A model generated the notes under the pieces. The model saw only the letters and a program-made list of their open reading frames with translations. It was not told the origin of the DNA and ran no database searches. Below, one piece after another: positions 25,352 through 33,391 of a stretch of DNA of 64,000 nt. The position numbers and the translations under genes were made by a program. The stretch lies in NCBI GenBank assembly GCA_023143095.1, contig JAGLIF010000006.1:1-64000 (forward strand), in the 5' to 3' direction. The DNA comes from Candidatus Altimarinota bacterium (GTDB taxonomy: Bacteria > Patescibacteriota > Gracilibacteria > UBA4473). The stretch's first letter is position 1; every line of letters starts with the position of its first letter.

Positions 25352-26416
25352 ATGAAAATTTTGCATGTAACCACACACTTTAACCCATTTGTTGGAGGAC
25401 TGGAAAACTTAGTCTTACAACTCGCAATTCAACAAGCAAAAGAACACGAGGTTTCTATCCTCACGCTAAAATACGATCAAACTTTGCCTAACTATGAATT
25501 GATTTCAGGTGTTAAAATTTTTCGCGTTCCATGTTTTGTACTTTTAAAAAATCAATACGCTTGGCCAAAATTTGGATTTTCTAAGGAAATACAAAAAATC
25601 AATCCTGATGTTCTCTTTACTCATACCCGATTTTTTGCGACAAGTTTTTTTGCTGGAAGAACTATTAAAAACACTTTGCCAAAATCTCTCTGGATTCACA
25701 CAGAACACGGGATGTCCCATGTCCCCGCTCAAAATATATTTATTAAATTTAGTGCATGGTGCATAGACCAGACTTTGGGACGATGGATTTTTAAAAAAGC
25801 TCAAAAAATTGTGGTTCTTAGTCATGAAGGCAAGATTTTCATAGAAAAATTGGGGGCACTTCCCTCAAAGATTGTCATCATCCACAACGGTGTAAAACTC
25901 CCAAAAACCATAACACCTATTCCACAAAAAAATAAAATTCTCTTTTTCGGAAGAATGATTCGAGAAAAGGGAATTCTTGAAGTTTTGGAAGTGGCAAAAA
26001 AATGTGGCAATTGGACTTTTGAACTTTGTGGTAGTGGAAATTTGGATTTTTCACAGTTACCTAAAAATGTTATTTTTTCTGGAGAAATATCTCCTGATAA
26101 AATATCAGAAAAAATTCAAAAAGCTGATTTAATTCTCCTTCCTAGCTACGCGGAAGGGAGCTGCTTGGCAGTACTTGAGTCCGCCGCACAAGGGCGTGCA
26201 ATCCTTGCTACTCCCGTAGGACAAAATAAACAAATCCTTTCTCCTGACTTTATTGTTCCAATAAAAAACACAGAGAAAATCATTGAAAAACTCTGCATTT
26301 TAGAAAATAACTGGAAAACTTTGGAACAAGAAGGACAAAAAAACCAAAAACAAATAAAAAAAGATTTTAATTTTGAATCCATGATTCAGGCGTATAAAAA
26401 AACATTGTCGTCCTGA
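25352..26416 (+). CDS. Glycosyltransferase family 4
   Basis: A 354-residue GT-B retaining glycosyltransferase. The N-terminal Rossmann half opens MKILHVTTHFNPFVGGLENLV, with the glycine-rich acceptor loop. The C-terminal half has KILFFGRMIREKGILEVLE and the donor-binding E-x7-E motif in SYAEGSCLAVLESAAQG. It is cytosolic or peripheral and probably adds a sugar to a surface-polymer precursor or lipid. It stands apart from the glycan cluster at 28.7-43 kb. Its last codons run into a Family C repeat (ending KKTLSS). Confidence 0.9.
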   Translation: MKILHVTTHFNPFVGGLENLVLQLAIQQAKEHEVSILTLKYDQTLPNYELISGVKIFRVPCFVLLKNQYAWPKFGFSKEIQKINPDVLFTHTRFFATSFFAGRTIKNTLPKSLWIHTEHGMSHVPAQNIFIKFSAWCIDQTLGRWIFKKAQKIVVLSHEGKIFIEKLGALPSKIVIIHNGVKLPKTITPIPQKNKILFFGRMIREKGILEVLEVAKKCGNWTFELCGSGNLDFSQLPKNVIFSGEISPDKISEKIQKADLILLPSYAEGSCLAVLESAAQGRAILATPVGQNKQILSPDFIVPIKNTEKIIEKLCILENNWKTLEQEGQKNQKQIKKDFNFESMIQAYKKTLSS

Positions 26417-26631
26417 ATGACCCTACTGTCGTCCTGAACTTGATTCAGGATCTCTGTCTTTCCTTCGTAATTGATAAAGGCAAAATGTCGTAGATCCCGT
26501 TTCAAGAACGGGAAGACATTATTTTGTCCGAGAAGACAAACACCCCACCCTCATTCCTGCGAAGGCAGGAACCATTCTCTTCCTGCCTCCCTCATCCCCG
26601 CGAAGGCGGGAATTCCTTTTTATCCCTTCAC
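26404..26631. repeat. Composite Family C/A repeat plus Family B units
   Basis: Two Family C units, the second complete with hairpin CCTGAA-CTTGA-TTCAGG (26431-26450 region). They lead through GTCTTTCCTTCGTAATTGA into a minus-strand Family A core (stem CCCGTT/AACGGG) ending about 26540. The stretch of about 118 bp is nearly identical to 27476-27593. Two Family B palindromes follow (about 26547-26572 and 26592-26615). Confidence 0.8.
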
Positions 26632-26660
26632 TTGACAGAAAATATCAAGTAGAGTATAGA
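26632..26660 (+). promoter_or_regulatory. Consensus sigma-70 promoter for the 26.7-kb gene
   Basis: TTGACA (26632-26637), exactly 17 bp, TATAGA (26655-26660). The predicted start point is about 26667, leaving a leader of about 27 nt with no Shine-Dalgarno site before the ATG at 26694. Confidence 0.75.
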
Positions 26661-26693
26661 AATATTAATTGCTTTTTTTGATTTTCTTAAAAC

Positions 26694-27314
26694 ATGGTAG
26701 AATTTAATATATCAAGTAACAGTGACCTTGAACAATTCTTCACTCCAAACGAAGCAGTAGCTAGAGAAATGGCTCTTGCCAATGCAAACAAAGAAAGAGG
26801 CGCCATTGTCCAACAATTGACCCCCGAACAGATAAAACAAACTGCAGGAGAAAAATTGAAGGAGTTTTTAAATTCAATCTTTTGTGTTACAAGTGCTGAA
26901 GCTGCTCTTCCTCCTAAATCAGCACCAGTGGATAGAGAAAAATTTCTTGAATGCGATTGGAAACAAACTCAAGAGATATTTCCAGAAAAACGCTTAGAAA
27001 GATATATCAGCAACATTTTAATGTTAGCAAGAGATCTTGAAGTAAATCAAAATAAACAAGAAAATATAGAAAAATTGTTTTATTATTTAGAAGAAAATGA
27101 ATGTATCTTTGATCTAAAAGGACTGATAGGTCACGAAGATGCAAAAAAATGTTCTTCTGAGGACATTATTAAAATTATAAAAGCCCTAAAAACGGAACTC
27201 TCAACCTGGCTGATGATCTCAGATGATTCTATCAAAGAAAAATTATCAGTTCTAAATATAATTTATAAAGACCTTATAAATATATTTAAACAAGAAAATT
27301 CTGTGAAAAAATAA
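26694..27314 (+). CDS. Unknown alpha-helical protein, first of a paralogous pair
   Basis: A 206-residue protein, mostly helical and without a signal peptide. An Ala-rich segment near residues 65-78 contains one Cys (IFCVTSAEAALPP) and could be a partial hydrophobic helix. The C-terminal two thirds share a pattern with the next gene's product: F(L/I)-x-DW, then a Y-x-x-NIL-x-LA helix, then S-E-x9-10-WL-x-I and N-x-x-Y-x-D. No family is recognised. It lies in a ~1-kb module bounded by two near-identical composite repeats and has its own consensus promoter. Confidence 0.65.
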   Translation: MVEFNISSNSDLEQFFTPNEAVAREMALANANKERGAIVQQLTPEQIKQTAGEKLKEFLNSIFCVTSAEAALPPKSAPVDREKFLECDWKQTQEIFPEKRLERYISNILMLARDLEVNQNKQENIEKLFYYLEENECIFDLKGLIGHEDAKKCSSEDIIKIIKALKTELSTWLMISDDSIKEKLSVLNIIYKDLINIFKQENSVKK

Positions 27315-27605
27315 TCAATTTTATTAAAGTCCGGACTTTTGGGAAATTTTATCTTTTGTTCTCACTCTGCATAGAACAGCGTGTTTTTTCTCCTTCCTGT
27401 TCTCCTTCCTCATTCCCGCCATTTACCCTTCCCTCATCCCCACGAAGACAGGGAACCATTTGATTTTATAAACACTGTCGTCCTGAACTTGTTTCAGGAT
27501 CTCTGTCTTTCCTTCGTAATTGAGAAAGGCAAAATATCGTAGATCCCGTTTCAAGAACGGGAAGACATTATTTTGTCCGGGAAGACATTTTTTCATTTTA
27601 TCCCC
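27315..27605. repeat. Composite Family C/A repeat, second copy, with Family D and B units
   Basis: A single AGTCCGGACT palindrome at 27328-27337, a degenerate Family B unit (about 27430-27453), and the composite C/A repeat at 27476-27593 (hairpins CCTGAA-CTTGT-TTCAGG and CCCGTT/AACGGG). It is a near-identical direct copy of 26424-26540. No gene is present. Confidence 0.8.
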
Positions 27606-27634
27606 TTGATAAAACACATAAAATAAGGTATAAT
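27606..27634 (+). promoter_or_regulatory. Consensus sigma-70 promoter for the 27.7-kb gene and the pilin
   Basis: TTGATA (27606-27611), 17 bp, TATAAT (27629-27634). The predicted start point is about 27641, with a leader of about 19 nt to the ATG at 27660 and no Shine-Dalgarno site. It also drives the pilin gene that overlaps the end of this gene. Confidence 0.75.
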
Positions 27635-27659
27635 TAACCGATAACTTCATTTGAAAACA

Positions 27660-28154
27660 ATGGGAAAGGAAAACACCCCCTCTTCATCCGAATCAGGAAG
27701 CCGTGAGCAATTGAAACAAAGTAAAAAACTAACGAAAGCTGAATTGGCAAACCTAGGACAGGATATCGAATCCAAGGAATTTACTTTAAATGGGGAAAGA
27801 TTTATTGATTGGAACCTGAAAGAAAAAGAAGAAGCTTCAGTTCAGGCCTTATTTAAAAATTATAGAAATAATATTTTATTTCTTGCCAAAAAATCTCCTC
27901 AATATAAAAATTCCGTAAGCAATGAATTTTTTCGCTATCTCAACAAAGAAAACCAAAAAAAAGCAAGTTCAGAATTCCTAGAAAAAGGTATTCAAAAAAA
28001 CTCAAAAGAGGGTGTTGTCTTTATGGTCAATATTTTTTGGGAAGGAGTTACTAAATGGCTTAAAATAACAAAGTTTCAAGAAGATCGCCAAAAGGGAGTT
28101 TTTAACAAGCTGTACATGGACACTCAAATAATTTTAAGAAAAAATTTTGAATGA
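27660..28154 (+). CDS. Unknown alpha-helical protein, second of a paralogous pair
   Basis: A 164-residue protein with no signal peptide and a Ser-rich N-terminus (TPSSSESGSRE). Its C-terminal part resembles the product of 26694-27314 (DWNLKEKEE, YRNNILFLAKK, KWLKITK, FNKLYMDTQ). I prefer the ATG at 27660; an in-frame TTG at 27651 is less likely. Its stop overlaps the start of the pilin gene (ATGA), so it is translationally coupled to a secretion component and may be an assembly factor or chaperone. That function is inferred from context alone. Confidence 0.65.
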   Translation: MGKENTPSSSESGSREQLKQSKKLTKAELANLGQDIESKEFTLNGERFIDWNLKEKEEASVQALFKNYRNNILFLAKKSPQYKNSVSNEFFRYLNKENQKKASSEFLEKGIQKNSKEGVVFMVNIFWEGVTKWLKITKFQEDRQKGVFNKLYMDTQIILRKNFE

Positions 28155-28624
28155 AAAAAACATTAATTCCAGTAATTGTTTTCAGCATTTACTTCTCTTC
28201 AGTTGCATCAGCACAACCAGTTAGTGATACTGTCGCCAACTCAGAAACAACAAGTGTGATAGAAAATACTGAAACAGATACCATTACAAAAATCCAATAC
28301 CGAGGGATTATCCCAAAAGAAGGAGAAGAGGGAGCAAGTGAGGCTCAAGACACTTTTGCCAAAAAGGTAAAAGAAGGAACTCTTTCACTTGGTGATGTTC
28401 CATTGGTGATTGTCTACTGGCTAGATTGGTTGACTTGGCTGGCTGGAAGTATCGCCGTCTTGTTCGTGGTCATAGGAGGATATCAATATTCTATCGGAGG
28501 AATTACCGATGATAAAGAACGGGGGAAAAAGACCCTGTTGTATGCCATAGCAGGACTAATTGTGACTTTCTTTGCCTGGATTGCCGTAGATATCTTGCAA
28601 ACATGGCTTACTGCCATGGCGTAA
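28151..28624 (+). CDS. Type IV secretion pilin-like protein (VirB2/TrbC-like)
   Basis: A 157-residue exported protein. The signal peptide MKKTLIPVIVFSIYFSSVASA is followed by a ~65-residue polar segment, then two membrane helices (about residues 88-115 and 130-150) joined by a short charged loop with TDDKERGKKTLLYAIAGLI. The GGYQYSIGG and K-x-x-LLYAIAGLIV pattern matches the short pilins found in CPR-type genomes. It is overlapped by the upstream gene by 4 bp. Confidence 0.82.
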   Translation: MKKTLIPVIVFSIYFSSVASAQPVSDTVANSETTSVIENTETDTITKIQYRGIIPKEGEEGASEAQDTFAKKVKEGTLSLGDVPLVIVYWLDWLTWLAGSIAVLFVVIGGYQYSIGGITDDKERGKKTLLYAIAGLIVTFFAWIAVDILQTWLTAMA

Positions 28625-28675
28625 GTACTGACTAGGGGTTTACAACTTTCTGTTTTTTGGCAAAATAGAAAAGCT

Positions 28676-29443
28676 ATGAAAAAACCTTGTCAAAATAGTT
28701 TTGAAATTCTCAAAATGTTTATCCGAATGGATTTTATTTTGCGGTATCAAAATTCTGTCTTGGGGTTCTTGTGGGTATTTTTGAAACCTTTTCTAATTTT
28801 CTTGGTATTGCTAACAGTCTTTACCTTTTTTGGGGGAGATATCCAACACTACCAAGTCTATCTGTTGCTCGGAATTATTCTTTTTCAGTTTTTTAGTGAT
28901 GGAACAACTTTTGGAATGCATTCTATTCTCAATAAAGCACATGTAATCCTTAAAATCCCGTTTTCAAAAACTTCTGTCATCTTGGCAGGAACCTTGAACG
29001 CACTGCTTCATTTCTTTTTTGCTCTTTTGATTTTTTTCGGATTTTTGTTTTTCAATGGTCTTTATCCCTCTTTTTTAAATATTCTTCTTTTTTTACTTCT
29101 TATTTTCATCGAGTTTTTATTTATCCTTGGACTTTCTTTTTTTACAAGTCTTTGGGTTATTTCTTTCCGCGATTTAGGACAAATTTGGGAAGTCTTTTTG
29201 ACAGCACTTTTTTATCTTGTTCCTATCTTTTATCCACTTTCTATCCTTCCAGAACATCTACAAAAGATTCTTTGGTTCAATCCACTTTCTCAAATTATTG
29301 TTTTCTCTAGAGACTTGTTAATTTACGGAAAGACCGTTCCTTCCGCCAATATTTTGTATCTTTTTATCGGATCTAGTCTTTTCTGTTTCCTTGGATGGCG
29401 CTATTTCCAAAACAAAATACAATCCTTTACTGAAAAAATATAG
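28676..29443 (+). CDS. ABC-2 type polysaccharide exporter permease (Wzm-like)
   Basis: A 255-residue integral membrane protein with about six helices and the family's N-terminal RMDFILRYQNSVLGFLWVFLKP, in which the amphipathic helix precedes the first membrane span. The DLGQIWEVFLTALFYLVPIFYPLSILPE segment is typical of the permeases that export O-antigen or teichoic-acid-like polymers. It is followed after 2 bp by its ATPase. Confidence 0.92.
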   Translation: MKKPCQNSFEILKMFIRMDFILRYQNSVLGFLWVFLKPFLIFLVLLTVFTFFGGDIQHYQVYLLLGIILFQFFSDGTTFGMHSILNKAHVILKIPFSKTSVILAGTLNALLHFFFALLIFFGFLFFNGLYPSFLNILLFLLLIFIEFLFILGLSFFTSLWVISFRDLGQIWEVFLTALFYLVPIFYPLSILPEHLQKILWFNPLSQIIVFSRDLLIYGKTVPSANILYLFIGSSLFCFLGWRYFQNKIQSFTEKI

Positions 29444-29445
29444 AC

Positions 29446-30159
29446 ATGATTCAAGTTAAAAATATTTCAAAACAATTTTTGATTCCCCATGAAAAACGGG
29501 AAACACTTCGTGAAAATTTTTTGAGATTTTTTCGTCCTAGAAAATACGAAAAGCTTCAGGCGCTTAACCAAATTTCCTTTAATGTAAAACAAGGAGAATG
29601 GCTGGGAATCATCGGTCGAAATGGTTCAGGAAAATCAACTTTGCTAAAACTTTTAGCTGGTATTTATGCTCCAAACAAAGGAAAAATTCATATTTCTGGG
29701 AAAATCGTACCCCTGCTTGAATTGGGTGTTGGATTTCATCCAGAATTAACCGTCCTGCAAAATATTTTTTTCAATGCCACTCTTTTGGGACTTTCTCAAA
29801 AAGAAATTGAAGATAAAACCGAAACTATTCTTGATTTTGCAGAACTTGAACGGTTCAAAGATCAACAATTAAAAAATCTTTCTTCTGGTATGCAAGTCCG
29901 TCTCGCTTTTGCTGTTGCGATGCAAGCAAATGGAGATATTTATTTATTAGACGAAGTCCTCGCTGTGGGCGATTTTGATTTTCAAAAAAAATGTGGAAAA
30001 GTTTTTAAAGATTTAAAAAAACAAAAGAAAACCGTTCTTATCGTTTCACATAATCTGGAAAATATAAAAAAATATTGTGATAAATGTATTTGGCTTGAGA
30101 ATGGTCGTGTAAAAGATGATAATCTACCTGCCTTAATTATAAAAAAATATGAGCAATGA
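29446..30159 (+). CDS. ABC exporter ATPase (Wzt/TagH-like)
   Basis: A 237-residue nucleotide-binding subunit: Walker A GRNGSGKST near residues 58-66, signature LSSGMQVRLAFAVA, Walker B YLLDEVLAVGD, and the switch His in VSHN. The N-terminal LRENFLRFFRP stretch before the core is typical of polysaccharide-export ATPases. It has no carbohydrate-binding C-terminal domain, unlike Wzt of some O-antigen systems, so export is probably not tied to a terminal cap. It partners with the permease at 28676-29443. Confidence 0.93.
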   Translation: MIQVKNISKQFLIPHEKRETLRENFLRFFRPRKYEKLQALNQISFNVKQGEWLGIIGRNGSGKSTLLKLLAGIYAPNKGKIHISGKIVPLLELGVGFHPELTVLQNIFFNATLLGLSQKEIEDKTETILDFAELERFKDQQLKNLSSGMQVRLAFAVAMQANGDIYLLDEVLAVGDFDFQKKCGKVFKDLKKQKKTVLIVSHNLENIKKYCDKCIWLENGRVKDDNLPALIIKKYEQ

Positions 30160-32338
30160 AAATCCCGTTGTTTCTATTGTTATTCCATTTTTTAATCATG
30201 GAAAATTCCTTGAAGAAACATTGGAAAGTCTTTTAGACCAAACATTTCAAGACTTTGAAATTTTAGTAATTGATGATGCCTCAACTGACAATGTCTCTCT
30301 TGAAATACTAAAAGAACTTGAAAAAAAATATGACACAATAAAGATATTTCACAATAAAAAAAATTCTGGACCTGCCTTTTCTCGAAATTTTGGTGTAAAA
30401 CAAGCTCTTGGTGAATTCATCTTACCTATTGATGCGGATGATAAGATTGAGAAAACTTTTTTAGAAAAAGCACTTTTTCTCCTTAAAAAACATCCAAAAG
30501 TTCATTTCATTTATCCTTATATCCAACACTTTGACGGAGATGATATGGTTTATAAAACTTGGAATCCATACAATTTTTATGAAGAACTTTTTGAAAATAA
30601 GCTTTGTATTTGTTCTCTCATCAGAAAATCCTCTTGGGAAAATGTTGGAGGTTATAATGAGAACCTTCATAAAAACGAAAGTGAAGATTGGGACTTTTGG
30701 ATCAAAATGGGAACTCACGACTTTCATGGTATGTGTCTTCCTGAACCTCTTTTCTTATACAGAAAATCTCAGAATATTCGTCTAAAAAATGTCATTAAAA
30801 ATTATGACAAAATTGTAGAAAATTTACGAAAAAGACATAAGAACCTTTTCTCTTGGTGGGCATTACAAAAAACTAAACTAGAATGGAAAAAGAAGGCAAA
30901 ACAACCTACCTTGTCTTCTTTGTCTGGTAAAGTTTTTGCAAGAATTCCAAAGCCTTTACAAAAAACAGCTATTAAATTTTTTGAAGCAGAACTTTTGGAA
31001 AAAAATAATTGGAAAAAATCACCTTTAAAATGTTTTCAATTAATGATTCCTCTCCATTTTCGAAAAAAAATAAATAAACGAGTAAATAAAAATTTATTTC
31101 ATGAGGTAACTCGATTTTCTGAATATTTTTTAAAAAACACTCAAGAAATTCTTCCTTGTAAAAAAATAACAACTACAAAAACACTGAAAAAATCAAAGAA
31201 AGAAACTATTTTATTTTTTCTTCCTTGGATTCCTCTTGGTGGAGTTGAGAGTGTGACTCTTACTTTATTAAAACTCCTAAAAGATGATTACAATTTCATA
31301 CTCATCACTACCCAAAAGAATAAAAATATAATGCATTCACAGTTTGCTAAATATGCTTATATTTATCATTTTCCAAACCTGTTTTTTGAGAAAGATAATT
31401 TTGAAGAACAACTTTCTTTTGTACAAGAAAAAATTGTTACCCATAAAATTAAAAAGATTTTTATTACTAATTCTTACTTAGCTTTCCAATTTCTTCCTTC
31501 TTTAAAATTCCAATTCCCATATCTACAAACATTTGTTTCTTTACATGGTTATGATGACCACTGGGATTTTTTACACGCTTCCGCTTTATTTTGGCCTTTC
31601 TTGGATAAAATTATTTGTGTTTCTAACACCATTAAAGAAAGATTCCAAAAACAACTCTTAGGTATAAAAAAAGATAATAAAAAAATAGTGGTTATTAACA
31701 ACACTGTTGATTTTAAAAAACTCACAAAAGGTAATACAAAAAAAATGAAAAAAGATTCTATCCTTTTTCAATTGAACCTGAAGAAATCAAACCAAAAAAA
31801 CATACTCTTTTTGGGACGATATGAATGGGATAAAAACCCTCTTTTACTTTTGGATATTGCTAAATATACAATTTTAGAAATGCGAATAACAAATATTCGT
31901 TTTTTCTTTTTTGGAGAAGGCTCTCTTGAAAAAGAACTCAAGTTTCGTGCAGAAAAAATTAATAAAAAACTAAAAAAACCTCTTATCTTTGTTGGAAAAA
32001 GACAAAAAGATCTAAAATATATATTTTCACATACAGATTTAACTGTAAACACTTCTCCACAAGAAGGTTTCGGACTAACGATGATTGAATCTTTGTTCTT
32101 TAGTGTTCCTGTTTGTGGGTTTGATTTGCCTGTTTTTAAGGAAATATTACCACCTAAATACAGTTTTCTTGTTTCTAAAAAAGCAAAAAAACCAATAGAA
32201 TCTTTTTCTCAAGAGATATTCACTGCTTTACAAATGGTTTTTTCCAAAAGTGAAAAAGAGGAAATGCAAAAATATGTCTTAAAAAAATTTTCTGAAAAAA
32301 GTTTCATACAAAAATATAGAGAAGTATTAGATAATTAA
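30149..32338 (+). CDS. Two-domain glycosyltransferase (GT2 + GT4 fusion)
   Basis: A 729-residue protein. The N-terminal GT2 (GT-A) domain opens VVSIVIPFFNHGKFLEETLES and has the metal-binding PIDADD near residue 95 and SEDWDFW near 175. From about residue 350 a second, GT4 (GT-B) domain starts (ILFFLPWIPLGGVESVTL), with FLGRYEWDKNPLLL near 553 and a donor-binding segment SPQEGFGLTMIESL near 635. This suggests two successive sugar transfers by one polypeptide. It overlaps the ATPase gene by 11 bp. The basic, Lys-rich middle region could bind membrane. Confidence 0.9.
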   Translation: MSNENPVVSIVIPFFNHGKFLEETLESLLDQTFQDFEILVIDDASTDNVSLEILKELEKKYDTIKIFHNKKNSGPAFSRNFGVKQALGEFILPIDADDKIEKTFLEKALFLLKKHPKVHFIYPYIQHFDGDDMVYKTWNPYNFYEELFENKLCICSLIRKSSWENVGGYNENLHKNESEDWDFWIKMGTHDFHGMCLPEPLFLYRKSQNIRLKNVIKNYDKIVENLRKRHKNLFSWWALQKTKLEWKKKAKQPTLSSLSGKVFARIPKPLQKTAIKFFEAELLEKNNWKKSPLKCFQLMIPLHFRKKINKRVNKNLFHEVTRFSEYFLKNTQEILPCKKITTTKTLKKSKKETILFFLPWIPLGGVESVTLTLLKLLKDDYNFILITTQKNKNIMHSQFAKYAYIYHFPNLFFEKDNFEEQLSFVQEKIVTHKIKKIFITNSYLAFQFLPSLKFQFPYLQTFVSLHGYDDHWDFLHASALFWPFLDKIICVSNTIKERFQKQLLGIKKDNKKIVVINNTVDFKKLTKGNTKKMKKDSILFQLNLKKSNQKNILFLGRYEWDKNPLLLLDIAKYTILEMRITNIRFFFFGEGSLEKELKFRAEKINKKLKKPLIFVGKRQKDLKYIFSHTDLTVNTSPQEGFGLTMIESLFFSVPVCGFDLPVFKEILPPKYSFLVSKKAKKPIESFSQEIFTALQMVFSKSEKEEMQKYVLKKFSEKSFIQKYREVLDN

Positions 32339-32359
32339 TATGTATTAGTTCTGTTTTCT

Positions 32360-33391
32360 ATGAAAAAAAATTTTTTATTATTTCTCTTTCTTTTCTTTCT
32401 CATCTTTATTTTTGATATTGTCGAAAAATCATCACCATTTTTTTTTGAAAAGAATTTAAAAATTGATGACTTTATTCATACCAAAATAAATAATTATTGG
32501 AATCAAAAAATCATAGCTAAAAACGATTCTTTCGAAGAAATTTCCAATAAAAAAAATAACGATTCTCTAAAGAATTTATGTAAAACGCTTCCCGTAAAAC
32601 AATGGTTTCGAAGACTTTATCCGCTTAAGAAAAAATGTCTGCTTTTGGTCTTTGATAACTCAATCTTGTTAGAAGATTTTAATGAAGCAAAAAAAGCTAT
32701 ACAAGAACTTTTAATCTTTGAGCCACAAAATTTAAATTTCGTTCTTAAACACTCTCAAGTTTTTTCAAAACAACAAAAAAATAAACAAGCATTAAAAATT
32801 ATAGAAGAAGGGTTATCAATCTATCCTGATTCTTTTTCTCTTTTAGAAGAAAAAATTTCACTTTTATTTGCTCTTGAGCGTTCAAGTGAAATTATTCAGA
32901 TAGCCAATCGAATAAAACAAGAAACTCCTATGTCCGTCGAAAGCGGTCTTTTCTTTGTTTCTGCAGACAAAACCTTTATCCCTTATCAAAACAGTACCAC
33001 TATTAAGGAGATTCTATTTCTTAATGAATTTATAAATTATGAAATCTCTCTCAAAACAAGTCCCTATTTTTCAAGACTAAAAGAAACAAATTATATACGA
33101 ATTGATACTATGATCCATATGGGAGAAGTAGAAATAGAAAGTCTTCAGTTTTTTGAAGAAAACAAAAAAATATTTGAAATTAAAGATTTTGATAATTCTG
33201 AATTACATAAATTAAAATTGTTAAAACATAATCGATTTGCTTCTTTTAAAATACATCCTTATTTGATTAAAGAATTAAACTTTGATGTAAGCAGCGCCAC
33301 AAAGGCGGTATTACGAATGAAGCATAAAAAAATCTTTTCAGAGGCGATTGAAAAATTAATTAAACTTTCTCATGAAACAATGGATAAATAA
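32360..33391 (+). CDS. Membrane-anchored TPR-like protein
   Basis: A 343-residue protein. One N-terminal hydrophobic helix (residues 4-20) anchors a soluble domain. Residues ~100-185 show paired helices in TPR style (ALKIIEEGLSIYPDSFSLLEEKISLLFALERSSE). The C-terminal half (from about 195) is a mixed fold I do not recognise. The position before the CotH-like gene, with a 20-bp overlap, suggests the two work together at the cell surface. Confidence 0.6.
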   Translation: MKKNFLLFLFLFFLIFIFDIVEKSSPFFFEKNLKIDDFIHTKINNYWNQKIIAKNDSFEEISNKKNNDSLKNLCKTLPVKQWFRRLYPLKKKCLLLVFDNSILLEDFNEAKKAIQELLIFEPQNLNFVLKHSQVFSKQQKNKQALKIIEEGLSIYPDSFSLLEEKISLLFALERSSEIIQIANRIKQETPMSVESGLFFVSADKTFIPYQNSTTIKEILFLNEFINYEISLKTSPYFSRLKETNYIRIDTMIHMGEVEIESLQFFEENKKIFEIKDFDNSELHKLKLLKHNRFASFKIHPYLIKELNFDVSSATKAVLRMKHKKIFSEAIEKLIKLSHETMDK

